Of a stretch of 64,000 nt of DNA, positions 47,881 through 57,864 are shown one piece after another (position 1 is the stretch's first letter; every line of letters begins with the position of its first letter). Both the position numbers and the translations under genes were made by a program. The DNA lies in NCBI GenBank assembly GCA_031772625.1, contig CM062819.1, positions 1,233,884,955 through 1,233,948,954 of the forward strand, written 5' to 3'. This DNA is from Pinus tabuliformis. Taxonomy: Eukaryota; Streptophyta; Pinopsida; Pinales; Pinaceae. The notes below the pieces were generated by a model that worked only from the letters and a program-made list of their open reading frames with translations, had not been told where the DNA came from and made no database searches.

Positions 47881-48649
47881 GAACCACGTTTCATAAATTT
47901 TCAGACTGGATACTCCTGGAACACATCACCACAATCTGAAGGCCTCGTTTCATCAAATTTTCATACTGGACCCATTAGTAACATTGAAGCTCAAAATCAA
48001 TCACCACTGCAATACAACCATCAAATACATCTGCATCAACCAATCACTAAAACTCAATCATCAATCTCTGAATAAACTACAATTGAATCAATCAATCACT
48101 GAAAACCCATCATCGCTGAAGCAAATCACAATCAATCAATCTAAAAATTTAGAACACTGTCACCAGAACATAAAGCAGAACCCAGAACTCTGCATCAACA
48201 ACCAGAACCAACTACAACTTCAAACATCATATTTCATAATGTATACGCTACTTCGATGTGCTGAACCAACGTGTACATGTGCTTTTAGCAAAGCAAATCA
48301 GCATACAGAACTGCAAATACTAACTTAAAACATCACAATTATTCCAGACTTCATTCATACCCAGATCAGGACATTTACAGTGCAATTCATGCGTTAGTAT
48401 TCAGATCTATACTATCCATGATCAGACCACATAATGATAATTAATTTCAGGTCTTATGATCCTGATCCATCATTAGATCTCATCCCTCATCAACTACTAA
48501 GGTTCATCCTTAGTTCAGATCAAGCAAAGCACCAAAAATCCATAACATGTATATTTGCTTTTGATCTCACTCTTCATAAGATATTCATTACTTGCACTGT
48601 TATCCCTTTGATCTTCTCCTCCTTATATAGTTTTAGGCCTTTCTCAATA

Positions 48650-48780
48650 CCTCAGACCAAAACCACTTAGGACCAATACCTTGGACCAAATACCTCGAAC
48701 CAATACCTCATACCAGATACCTCAGACCAAATAACTCAGACCAATACCTCAGACCAAATACCTTGCACCAAAACCTTGAT
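48650..48780. repeat. Short tandem repeat of ATACCTCAGACCAA-like units
   Basis: About eight imperfect 14-18 bp units of CCTCAGACCAAATA or CTTGGACCAAATA run in one direction within the E8 LTR. Confidence 0.85.
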
Positions 48781-49197
48781 TTTCATCCCATATGCACTTT
48801 TCCTTCTGTGAAAGTGCGTGTATACGTATACACTCTTTTTGTACAGTGAACCCACGTGTACAACTTAACATACCTGAAAATGTCTTTTTTCTTCAACTTC
48901 TTGATTCTGATCTGTAGTCCTTTGTTCCTTCATCCTATTCTTTTGTACCATTACTTTGTTCCCTCTGAATAGACCTGTTATAATGCAATTTTCCATATTA
49001 CTTCTGAAAAGATTCCTTTGAATTTCCCTGCATTTTGTCACATCTATAAACACAACTGCCATGCATTCTGTCACATCTGATATCTCTCCTGTAGATTCAT
49101 CTAGTTAAGTATATTCATCTAGCTACTATATACAAGTGAGTTCTTCTCCTACAAGTGGGTTTCCATCAAGTACAACACATGCATCATAATGCCAACA

Positions 49198-51349
49198 ATC
49201 TCCCCCTTTGGACTTGATGGAAACCATGTTTGTGTTGATTACTGCAAGCTGTAGAAACTATTAGAGATAACAAGCAACACCAAAATACTCTCCCCCTTTG
49301 ACATCAAGGACAAAGGGTGGACCAAGCTATTCTCCCCCTTTTATATCAAGGGCAAATGGTTGACCAAAATGAATACTTTCATATCTAAACAGCTAATTAT
49401 GAATATTTATCATGCTCCCCCTAGGCACATGCTAAATTCTGATTAAACTCCCCTTTGTACATGCTGAGATGCACTATACCGTCCATGCTCCCCCTGAGCA
49501 CATGCAGAGTCTGCAAAAATATTTTCAAAAGAATAACATGACTTTATAACTCAACTATGTGAGTATGACCTTCCTATCACCAATGGCTCATACATACATC
49601 AATCTCCCAACCAAGTGGGGATATACCAAATTTGACTCATCTACCCAACCAAGTGGGGATATACCAATTGTTTATACATGACTGAAATATAGAAATTATT
49701 ACATCATCCTTCCCATTCATAGTGGGGGTAAAAATTACATCATATGACCAAGAAGGACTCATTAAAAGACTATGGTAGATAGAGACATATTATGGGCCTT
49801 TGTATGACTTTTACATCAAATTATATACATGACATTTATAATAAATACCAAAGATCTAAACAAGACCATGATAGTCATTAGCAACTATCATACACCATAT
49901 ATGATCTGCTCCAAAAGAATTTGTTAGCAACATCTAGACCAGCAACATGTATATGTCCATCATCAGTTCCCAAGATATGACAATGTAATTATCATCAACC
50001 TATGACAAAGTATGCTGCCTATAGATATCAACTCATCCTCTTGATCTCATCAAGATAAAATTGCTCCGTTTCCTTAGTAGAAAGAGCCTTATCATAACCT
50101 TCCATGAATAAACTAAGCATATGTCATATCTCTAAGCAGTAGCACAAAAACATTCACATCATATCATATGTATGTGAAAACACCATAGTCATCATTTATG
50201 ATCATAACATCATCATCAAGAACTGCATGATCTTTCTACAAGAACCCTCAATATATCAACCATGTATCATCACTAGGGAACATCCGACATCTGATAAGCA
50301 TCAACCATGATAATCAACATATGTGAGTATCAATACCTATCATCATAAAGTAAGAAACCATCATCATTATGTGACTAAGTAAGCCATGTCTCCAAATATC
50401 CATGTCTTCAAATAGCGTTGTCTTCATGAGACCTGCAATAACACCATTCTCTTGGCCAACCAACAATATTTATCAATATGCAACTTAGGTAATCATCCAT
50501 GTATCCAGCATAATGTGTATCCATCAAAGAGATAGTAGTATGTATCTAGAAAACCATGAGGTCATAGTCATTTGTCAAGATTTCTTGATACCATCAACAA
50601 CAACAATCCTTAACCATGTGAGAGCCAAGAACTATAGGAATATTGCATCATAACTGCACCATATGAACTTTATGCATCTTGAAGGCATGATGACAGTAGC
50701 ATAAAAGAAATGAGTGGCTCATCGTTAAATAATGAAGTTGTGTACTCAAGCTTTGTACTTGTCCTTGTCCTTATGAAGATCATCATGTAAGAAACATATA
50801 TGTATTGTATGCATCATCAAAATTCATCCACAATCACCCATAAATCTGATCTAAATAACAACTATGTAACCCCAAGCAATACAAGTATCATCATCATAGG
50901 CAACTCATAACCGCAACATAGCATGATGTATCATTTAAACATTTTAGCCACATAAGCATCATCACCATTGATAAGAATCATTAGGTACCAAAGACTTCTA
51001 AACATAATGCCAACAATGCAATATTAGAAGCATAACATATTCTCCCCCTAAGCCTGTGCCACCTATTCATTGTCAAATTTGATCATTGCATATATCAGTA
51101 AGAAATATCAAGGCATCATCATCAATCAGATATACATCAAGTCATCAACAACTTATGAGGATCAAAATCACTTCTAAATAACATCCACAGACTGTAGTCA
51201 TCAATCATCAAGACAGAAAAGATAATTGATAATTGTTTGAACCATATCAGATCAATTTTTTGAGTCTGTCCCACTACTTGTTCATCAAACCAGCATATAC
51301 GCGATTGTGTAGCTTCGAACTCGCGTATATATGTGACTTGTCTTCATGA
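49198..51349 (-). other. Non-coding, CAT/ATC-rich internal part of E8
   Basis: The polypurine tract abuts 49197. Beyond that, no frame above background is seen over 2.1 kb. CATCAT, ATCATCA and related triplets are strikingly common between about 49700 and 51240, and short CCCCCTTTG and AACCAAGTGGGGATATACCA repeats occur near 49200-49680. This sequence occupies the place of pol. Confidence 0.7.
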
Positions 51350-52781
51350 TCACTGCATATGAGAATTAGAACACTGAAATTTCATACTCTTAGTTTCTCT
51401 TGAGTCTGTTCTGTCTGTATACTGAGCTATGCCACATATTTCTGGTTGTAATTTCTTCTTCCATACCTTGGAGTGTGATGATGTTTGCTCCTTTTGGTAT
51501 GTTGGCTGAATTTTGCTCCTGCATTCTTTTGCTATATGCCCAAACTTGTTACAAGCATAACATCTTATATGTTTCATATTTCCTCTATAGCAATTAATGG
51601 CTTTGTGACCAAACATATTGCAGGAAAAACAATATCCCTTAAAGTACTTGGAAGATGATGATCTTTCTGTGTGACGATTATTAGCTTGAATCATTCTACT
51701 TCTGCATCTGGGTGCAACATGTCCAAAATTATGACATATAAAACATTCAACATTGTTCATTAAAGGAAAGAACCGATTATCACTTCCATAGTTAGGAGTA
51801 AATGATTTTCTTTGAAGACTTTCTTTCCTTGGCTGTTGATGGGGTTGACCTCTTATCTCCTTGTTGAGCATTTCAGATTTTGCACTAGAGTTCTTTGCTT
51901 CAGTTTGTGAACTAGATTCACCTTTAACAGTTTCATGAAAACCAAGACCAAATTTGATGGTAGGAGACCTTTAACTACTAAGAGTATCATACAAAATCTT
52001 AGTACTATCTTGAAATCATACGAGTTTATCCTTTTCTTCCAATTTACCTTTTAGGATATTTACCTCAACCTGATATTGCTCTTCCTTTTCAAGATACTGC
52101 CTCTTCATTGATTTCTTCGGTTTTTCTTCCTTCTTCCACTTATTTCCTTAATTCGAGAACTTCATTTTCTTGTTCTTAAAATGCTTGGAGTAGTTCTTCA
52201 TTCTGCTTATTTGAATTTTTGAGATCTTCTCTTAGAGAAACGACCATAGCATGAAGACCTTCACAGTAGTTGGTTCTTTCTATATGTTCCTTGGTTATTG
52301 TGTCTTTTTCATTCACTTCATTTCTCAATGATGTCACTTCATCCTGCAACCTTTGACTTTGATCTTCCTTTTCTTTGTATTGGTTCTTTATTTTGTTTCC
52401 TTCCTCCAATTGGGCTTTTAACCTGGTAACTTCTTCTTTGTAGGCACATTCCCTTTTATCAATTAGATCCTTTTGATCTCTAATTGTGTCTGTGAGATTT
52501 TTAAATTCTACCTCTATTTGATTTCTTTCTCTTTCACCCATAAGAGAAAATTCAGTTGTTTCGCTGTCACTTTCATTATCTTCAAATGAACAGAGAAATG
52601 TATCACTAGAGGACAACAAATTTGTACTTGATAGTTCTTTTTCTTGTTCATCTTCATTCTGAGGTGATTCTAAATCTGAAGAGTTGCTTCCACATAAAGG
52701 CCAATCGTCTCTCCCACTATCACAGTTCCTTTGAGATGTCTTCTTCTTTTGAGGTGCTTTCTTCTTTAGCTTCTTTCCCAT
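51350..52781 (-). pseudogene. Gag-like protein of E8: coiled coil plus three zinc knuckles
   Basis: It starts at ATG 52781 (MGKKLKKKAPQKKK). A basic head and an acidic stretch (SSDLESPQNEDEQEKE) are followed by a long coiled coil (RDQKDLIDKRECAYKEEVTR, LQDEVTSLRNEVNEKD) to TAA at 52178-52176. After stops and a frameshift the reading continues (SPTIKFGLGF) into the open piece 51871-51350. That piece has three CCHC knuckles: CFICHNFGHVAPRC, CFSCNMFGHKAINC and CYACNKFGHIAKEC. The FGLGF-knuckle order resembles the C-terminal half of copia-type gag. I do not see the usual UBN2 capsid domain. It ends with a stop and no pol follows. Confidence 0.75.
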
Positions 52782-52829
52782 TGTTACTACGAATCTCCTT
52801 CAAGTGATCAAGCTTCTGTCAAAGGACCT

Positions 52830-52841
52830 GCTCTAATACCA
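52830..52841 (-). promoter_or_regulatory. Primer binding site of E8 (iMet, one change)
   Basis: The minus strand reads TGGTATTAGAGC, one transition from the perfect site, two bases from the LTR. Confidence 0.82.
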
Positions 52842-52843
52842 AT

Positions 52844-53322
52844 TGTTGGAAATAATAAAGGGGGGGGGGGGGGGGGGGGGGGTGAATCAGTATTATCAAA
52901 TCAATAACTTTTTCTTTTCATACTCAAATTTATATACGCTACTTCAATGAAGGTAAATCGCATGTACACGCAATTGTCTTTAAAGAAACCAATGTATATC
53001 CAGCAACCTTATGATTCAGTTAATTCATAATATGTTGATCTTTAATCAGTGCATCAATACTTCACTAACTATATAAACAATAACCATGTGCACTAATAAT
53101 AGAATAAACCATCACACATAAGCAACACACATGAACACCAAGATTTAAGGTGGAAACCCAATGTGGGACAAAAACCACCTGTTGTTGTCTTCTTTTAATA
53201 TAAGAAAAACATGTTTACAATCTTGTACTAGTGCAGACTCATACCAGTATGTAGGAACCCACCTACAGAATGCTACAACCTTCTCTCGTTCTACAACTTC
53301 TACTGGAAGGCAGCTACAACCC
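52844..53322 (-). repeat. 5' LTR of E8, truncated by E9
   Basis: It matches 47110-47580 and stops inside the first 108-bp unit, at CTACAACCC, where E9 starts. Confidence 0.88.
52860..52882. repeat. Poly-G tract of 23 bases
   Basis: The sister LTR has only 8 G at the same place (47137-47144 region), so the tract has expanded or is a sequencing artefact. Confidence 0.85.
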
Positions 53323-54423
53323 TGTGGTCAAGTAAAATTATGAGTGCGGACACAAACAATTCCTCTAGCCCGATAGTAGGTCTAGCCACTAACAAAACAT
53401 TATATGAAAGATTTCCTTAGGTTAGAACCAATTAAGAGGGTCTACCACTTAGTACGTTTATCCCGTTTGGTGATGACCTTGCTTTCTCGGTCCAGCTATT
53501 TTTCGTTTCCTTCTTCGAACACCTGAAATAAGTAAACAATAGCAAACAACAACTGCGATAATAAACAAATTGTAATTAAACCTACTTAACAAGTAAAGAA
53601 ACATTAATCCATAAACATGTGAGATGACACATTATGTAGGAAATCAATCGATAGTTTCATATATATTAAATCAAGAAGAGATTACAACCATTGTCTTGAC
53701 ATTGTTGTTCTCCTCCGACAAAACCAGGTTCCCACACACCTCCGTTAACATTCCATGATAGCCTCACAATGATAGTTTTAAGGCTCTTCCCTTTAGGCTT
53801 CACACTAAAACAAATTGACACTTCTCCCTCACACACAACTAGAGAGCTACAACTATGAATAGCCTGTTGTTTACTCCAAACTTAATTAGAAATAGCATAC
53901 CAACATTTACACTAGCTTGTGCTTGGGAAAAATGGAGGTTTATATAGCATGAATGGATGGGAGATGGTTCCTCTTCTCATGGGAGAAGTTCTTATCTCTT
54001 GAGGTAGTTCCATCCTTATAGGGAAAGGAGCCCAAACTGACATCCTTGACTCCATCTAACTCAACCATTTACCAGACTTTCGTTATGAAGCTTCTAGAGC
54101 TGGAAGCTTCAGCTCCTTATTTAAAAAAATTTCCAAAAGAGGATCGGATGGACTAAAACAAAGCTCAGTCACTCCGGTTGACGCTAGGAATAGTGTTAAT
54201 CCCTACATATCAGCGAGGAGGACAAGGTTCATTAGCGCCGGTCTTGTAAACTGGGAAAAACAAAAGACTTTTGGGAAATGGTGCAAACTGGAATTGTTCT
54301 GCTCATGAAGAGGGACACAATGGGAGTTTCTTCATGAAGGGGAAGCATGTAGGGTTCACTGTATCGGTCCTCCAGGATCAAGTAACAGGGAGTACAGGGA
54401 TAGTGACAAAATGATGTGTAACA
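53323..54423 (-). repeat. Probable 3' LTR of E9
   Basis: The start TGTGGTCAAG lies exactly where E8 homology ends. The end GATGTGTAACA is followed by GATGCCCCCTAAAGCG, a polypurine tract on the minus strand. No partner copy is available to confirm it. Confidence 0.45.
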
Positions 54424-56216
54424 GATGCCCCCTAAAGCGTGAAGGACAAACTAGAGTGAGGGATGGAATGCTTTATGAATCAGTGCAGGGAACTGGAGTT
54501 TGTCATCAGAAAACCTACAAGCAAGTAGAGATACATATACATAACTGAAATCTTTGTCAAATGACACATGAATCATGGTATGGATGCAACCATCTAGAGA
54601 GTGATCATGCAAATGGATCCAGGCATGGACGCAACCATTCGATAAAGAGGATCGTAATGAAACCAAGGTATGGTCGCAACCATCCAATAATGAGAAGGAT
54701 CACATATGATAACTCATGGTATGGTCACAGCCATCCATCTGAGAGAGACATGCATATCAACATAATCATGTCACACCGCTTTGCAACCTAGACTTTTTTA
54801 ATCTGATCCCAGGGTCTTGTGCTCCAACTTGACCCGATCAAAGTGCAAATTCTAACATGTGAATAGATGTGTTGACGTCCAACATGCTAGAAAATCACTT
54901 AATTACCAGCCGATGATGTAAATTGTTAACAAGCGGGAGAGAAACCACCAATAATGAAAATGGTCCTCAAGGTACTATCAACATAATTCACAGAATGTGA
55001 ATAAGGGAACTGTAGTCGAACACCCGCGAAATCACTCGATTGAAAGACAATTATGCGAACTTGTCGTCGAGTGTTAAGAACTTGCCATTAGGGCATGCAA
55101 GCTCTAAGGTACCAGAACGAAGTCTCTTGTTCAACTTCCCGGATAATGAGCTAAAGTCGACAGGAAGCGACCGTGTCGAAGGAGGGCCATAATGTATCCC
55201 ACATCATCGACATGAGACAAAGGGATACAAAATGATTTTGGATTATATAGAGAATCATGGGTAAGTGTAACTGCAGAAGGACAACTCTTGAACATATCGG
55301 TGACACGACTGGAAGTTTGGCAGCTTTGGGATCCATAGGATTGGTGGTCACGATGATGTGGCAGAGATCAAATGGAAGGCAAAAATAAACGGCCCAACCC
55401 AGGAACGTCAACGATAAAAGGAGGATATCCCAACCCGACACAAAGCAGAAAGTGTCATGTTCAAGAGTGAGTTGCCAACACAACTGATTAGATTTCCAAA
55501 TTTTCCGCCACCATTTCTGGCAGGTACCCCAATTATTTTTTAATCGCAAGCATGAAGGAGATAGCATATGCTTGCACTATAAGTTCATCCTTCAAACAAA
55601 TCTGGCCTGGTAAGTTTATTGAGCCCTAGGAAGGAGAATCTCATGTTCATGATGGTGATGAATCCGATGTCGTTTAGTATTTTAACGATTCTGACAAAGG
55701 TGTAACTTAGTATCTTTTTCATGTTTAGAGAGTTTTAAAAGGACATGGAAAAGAAAACTCCACATGGTCCCTTTTCATACATTTGTGTCTCTCGAGCTCA
55801 AAAAGGTAGAAAAAAATACTTGAGAGAACTACTTGACCATTTCAGTCAAGGAGTACCTTTTTCGTAAATAGTGCATCCCAACCCAAAAAAGGGTAAATGT
55901 ATATTGGGCGCACGCCATTTCGCATTTAACATGTTCGAAACGACAAGGACTCATCTATATTTTCGTGTTTTAAAGGGTCGGAAAAGAGCTTGAAAGCGAA
56001 CCTCCCATTTTATTCTCTTTTATGAGTCAAAAGGGAAAAATACTCGGAAATATTTTCATTTGAGTTGTACGAGTCGAGAAAAGAGCTGAAACGTGACTTA
56101 GAATCATCGTCGAACATCCATCTCCTATTGCTGCACAAGAAGGGTAAAGTGCATTATCTAGTTCTTGAGGCAAAATAGGTCAAAATACTTTAAAAACCCT
56201 AACATTTCATGAAAAA
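54424..56216. other. 3' untranslated region of E9
   Basis: It holds the minisatellite at 54574-54740. A 138-codon minus-strand frame (55567-55151) is hydrophobic and matches no family I know. The part 55700-56110 is rich in AAAAGAGC-, GTCGGAAAAG- and GAGTCAAAAGG-type motifs, some of which recur near 61285-61400. Confidence 0.5.
54574..54740. repeat. Minisatellite, four ~43-50 bp units
   Basis: GGTATGGTCGCAACCATCC or a close variant occurs at about 54576, 54622, 54666 and 54717, with AGAAGGATC-like spacers. Tandem repeats just inside the 3' LTR are a known habit of Tat-type elements. Confidence 0.82.
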
Positions 56217-56660
56217 CTAAATAAAAGGAGCGAAAAGTAAATATTTTTTACCATTTTACCTTGCTGTGAAAAGCTTTTCACCTACTTTTGCCCTAATTTT
56301 TTCAGAGCAAATTGCGAGAGATCCAGGAGGTCATTCACCGAGCCGCCAATTGCAGGTAAGAGATAAGTCCCTAAGCTCCATTTCTATATTATTTATTCCT
56401 TTTTTCATCCATCTTTTGGATTTCTGAGGGAGGTTTTGGCAAAAACAAATTCACCCTCAGTCGGTGTGAGTTCCAGGCATGTAATCACGCCAGCCGAGGG
56501 TAATTAAAACGCTCAATCGCATCATTAGCGCAACTATTTTTATAACAGGCGCTCTGATGTCGTGAACAAGGAAAAAATCATTTTCCTCTCAAAACCACCA
56601 TTGGAATCCAAATTTTACTAGGCAAAAATGATTATTGAATTGAATACATTGTTTTTGCAG
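56217..56660 (+). promoter_or_regulatory. Candidate promoter, 5' UTR and first intron of the antisense gene
   Basis: A TATA-like TAAATAAAAG lies near 56217. An apparent leader exon ends in GCAG followed by the donor GTAAGA (56356). The intron runs to a pyrimidine-rich acceptor TTGTTTTTGCAG ending at 56660. The ATG follows 16 bases later (56677). Splice sites are inferred from consensus only. Confidence 0.5.
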
Positions 56661-57846
56661 GAAAGAATCATCGAAAATGGTAGACTAGAAAGAATGTGAG
56701 CATGAAGATGTGGACACTTAAGCATTGAATGGTCCAAATTTCCTGAACAATTTGAGGAACTGTGGGCTCCTCAAGTTCTTTCTCACACCAGGGATGTGGG
56801 CTCAACCTGAGCTACTTCGATACCTGATTAGTCTCTGGGACATAAATCGGGAAATATTCATCATTGGTGACCAGGAGCTGGAGTTAGAAACTTCAGACAT
56901 ATATTTCATCACAGGACTGTCCCGAAGAGGGGAACCAATCAACCTATATGGGTCACGACCGATTGGGGCAAGAATATCCATGCTACTTACCGAACATTGC
57001 CCTGAATCCCTCAAATCCAAGAGTGGCAAGATTGAGATTGCCACTGTGCGATATCTAACATTGAGAATGCTATTGTTGACTATCAACAGAGTGGAGAGGT
57101 CCCAAGCAGTGCATGAGACTAATAAGTTGAAATCTCTATACACTATTAATTGCATAGCACCGATGATCTTCGAATGGGCAGAAGCCATGAAGATCAACAT
57201 AAAATGCTAGCTGACTAAAGCTAAGGCAGGGAATCTAAAGCAATTTTGCTTTATATCTGTACTAGTGACCTTTTTCTTGGAACGGGTGCCATTGTTCCAG
57301 TACTAGCTAACTGAGGTAGATCCACCAATGCCACGAGACCCACAGATGGCCCGTTGGAGTCGTTTGATGCCTAGGATCACTGGGGGCCAGCATATGTCTT
57401 ACAGGCCCACCTTCTTTTCATGGCTACGACGACAGCTGATCGTCATGGATGATTAGCCATACAATGGTACCGACTTCCGCGGAGATCCGAACATGTCGCT
57501 GCCAGATGGGGAGGATTTCGACGACGAAGGTAAAAATAAATTTTTTATTTTGTGATTTTTTAGTTGTTTTATATATATATATGTGTTTATAGCATTTTGT
57601 TTTATCAATGCAGATGTTGGACCAGAGCATCCTGCCGGGATGTCCCCAATAGCCAGGCGTGTCGCCCGCTAGTTTGATGTCGCTCCTTACCAGGAGGGGA
57701 GTGACAACGAGGAGGAGATAACAAGGAACCTTGAGGGTTTGATGTGTCATGTGGATTCAGGTTTTTTGTCCCTCCTCGAGTTTTTACTGCGTGCCCATTA
57801 TTGCAATATTGTAGTGTTGAGCAGCTCGAGCGTTAAGATTGTATAA
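56661..57846 (+). pseudogene. Plant-mobile-domain-like protein gene, intron-containing, antisense to gag
   Basis: The frame begins at ATG 56677 and runs to 57529. It then crosses a phase-1 intron (donor GTAAAA 57530, acceptor CAG 57611-57613) into 57614-57846, ending at TAA 57844-57846. The total is 1086 nt, exactly 362 codons. Six internal stops interrupt it (56686, 56719, 57208, 57304, 57454, 57670); five are TAG and sit where a single change would restore Q. The body (GLLKFFLTPGMWAQPELLRY, FIIGDQELELETSDIYFITG, LSRRGEPINLYG) resembles plant mobile domain proteins. That family occurs in host proteins such as MAIN/MAIL1 and in transposons. An acidic tail (EGSDNEEEI) follows. The function in a transposon is unknown. 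The family call is by eye. Confidence 0.55.
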
Positions 57847-57864
57847 GGATTTCCTTAGCACACC

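Larger units (their letters stand above)
47110..49197 (-). repeat. 3' LTR of E8 (2088 bp)
   Basis: Its plus-strand ends are TGTTGGAAATAATA and AATGCCAACA. It contains a 108-bp tandem repeat, a short CCTCAGACCAA repeat, and several GTGTACAC-type palindromes (for example GCGTGTACACGC at 47220-47231). Confidence 0.88.
47110..53322 (-). mobile_element. E8: non-autonomous LTR element with gag-like ORF only
   Basis: LTR 47110-49197 (2088 bp) matches the right LTR, which begins at 52844 and is cut by E9 at 53322. On the minus strand there is an iMet-like primer site (52841-52830), a gag-like frame starting 49 bp later, about 2.1 kb of non-coding CAT-rich sequence, a polypurine tract (AAAGGGGGAGAT), and the LTR start TGTTGGCATT. 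No protease, RT, RNase H or integrase is present. The shared ~470 bp of LTR differ at several percent of positions by hand comparison. Confidence 0.85.

Noticed and set aside
49700..51240. CAT/ATC-rich region as a CRISPR-like or satellite array
   Set aside because: The triplets are frequent, but there is no fixed unit length or spacer pattern.
55151..55567. 138-codon minus-strand frame in the E9 3' region
   Set aside because: It is Trp/Leu/Cys-rich without family motifs and stands alone between repeat sequence and the antisense gene. A chance frame is more likely.
57424..57750. 108-codon minus-strand frame
   Set aside because: It is the shadow of the plus-strand mobile-domain-like gene and crosses its intron.
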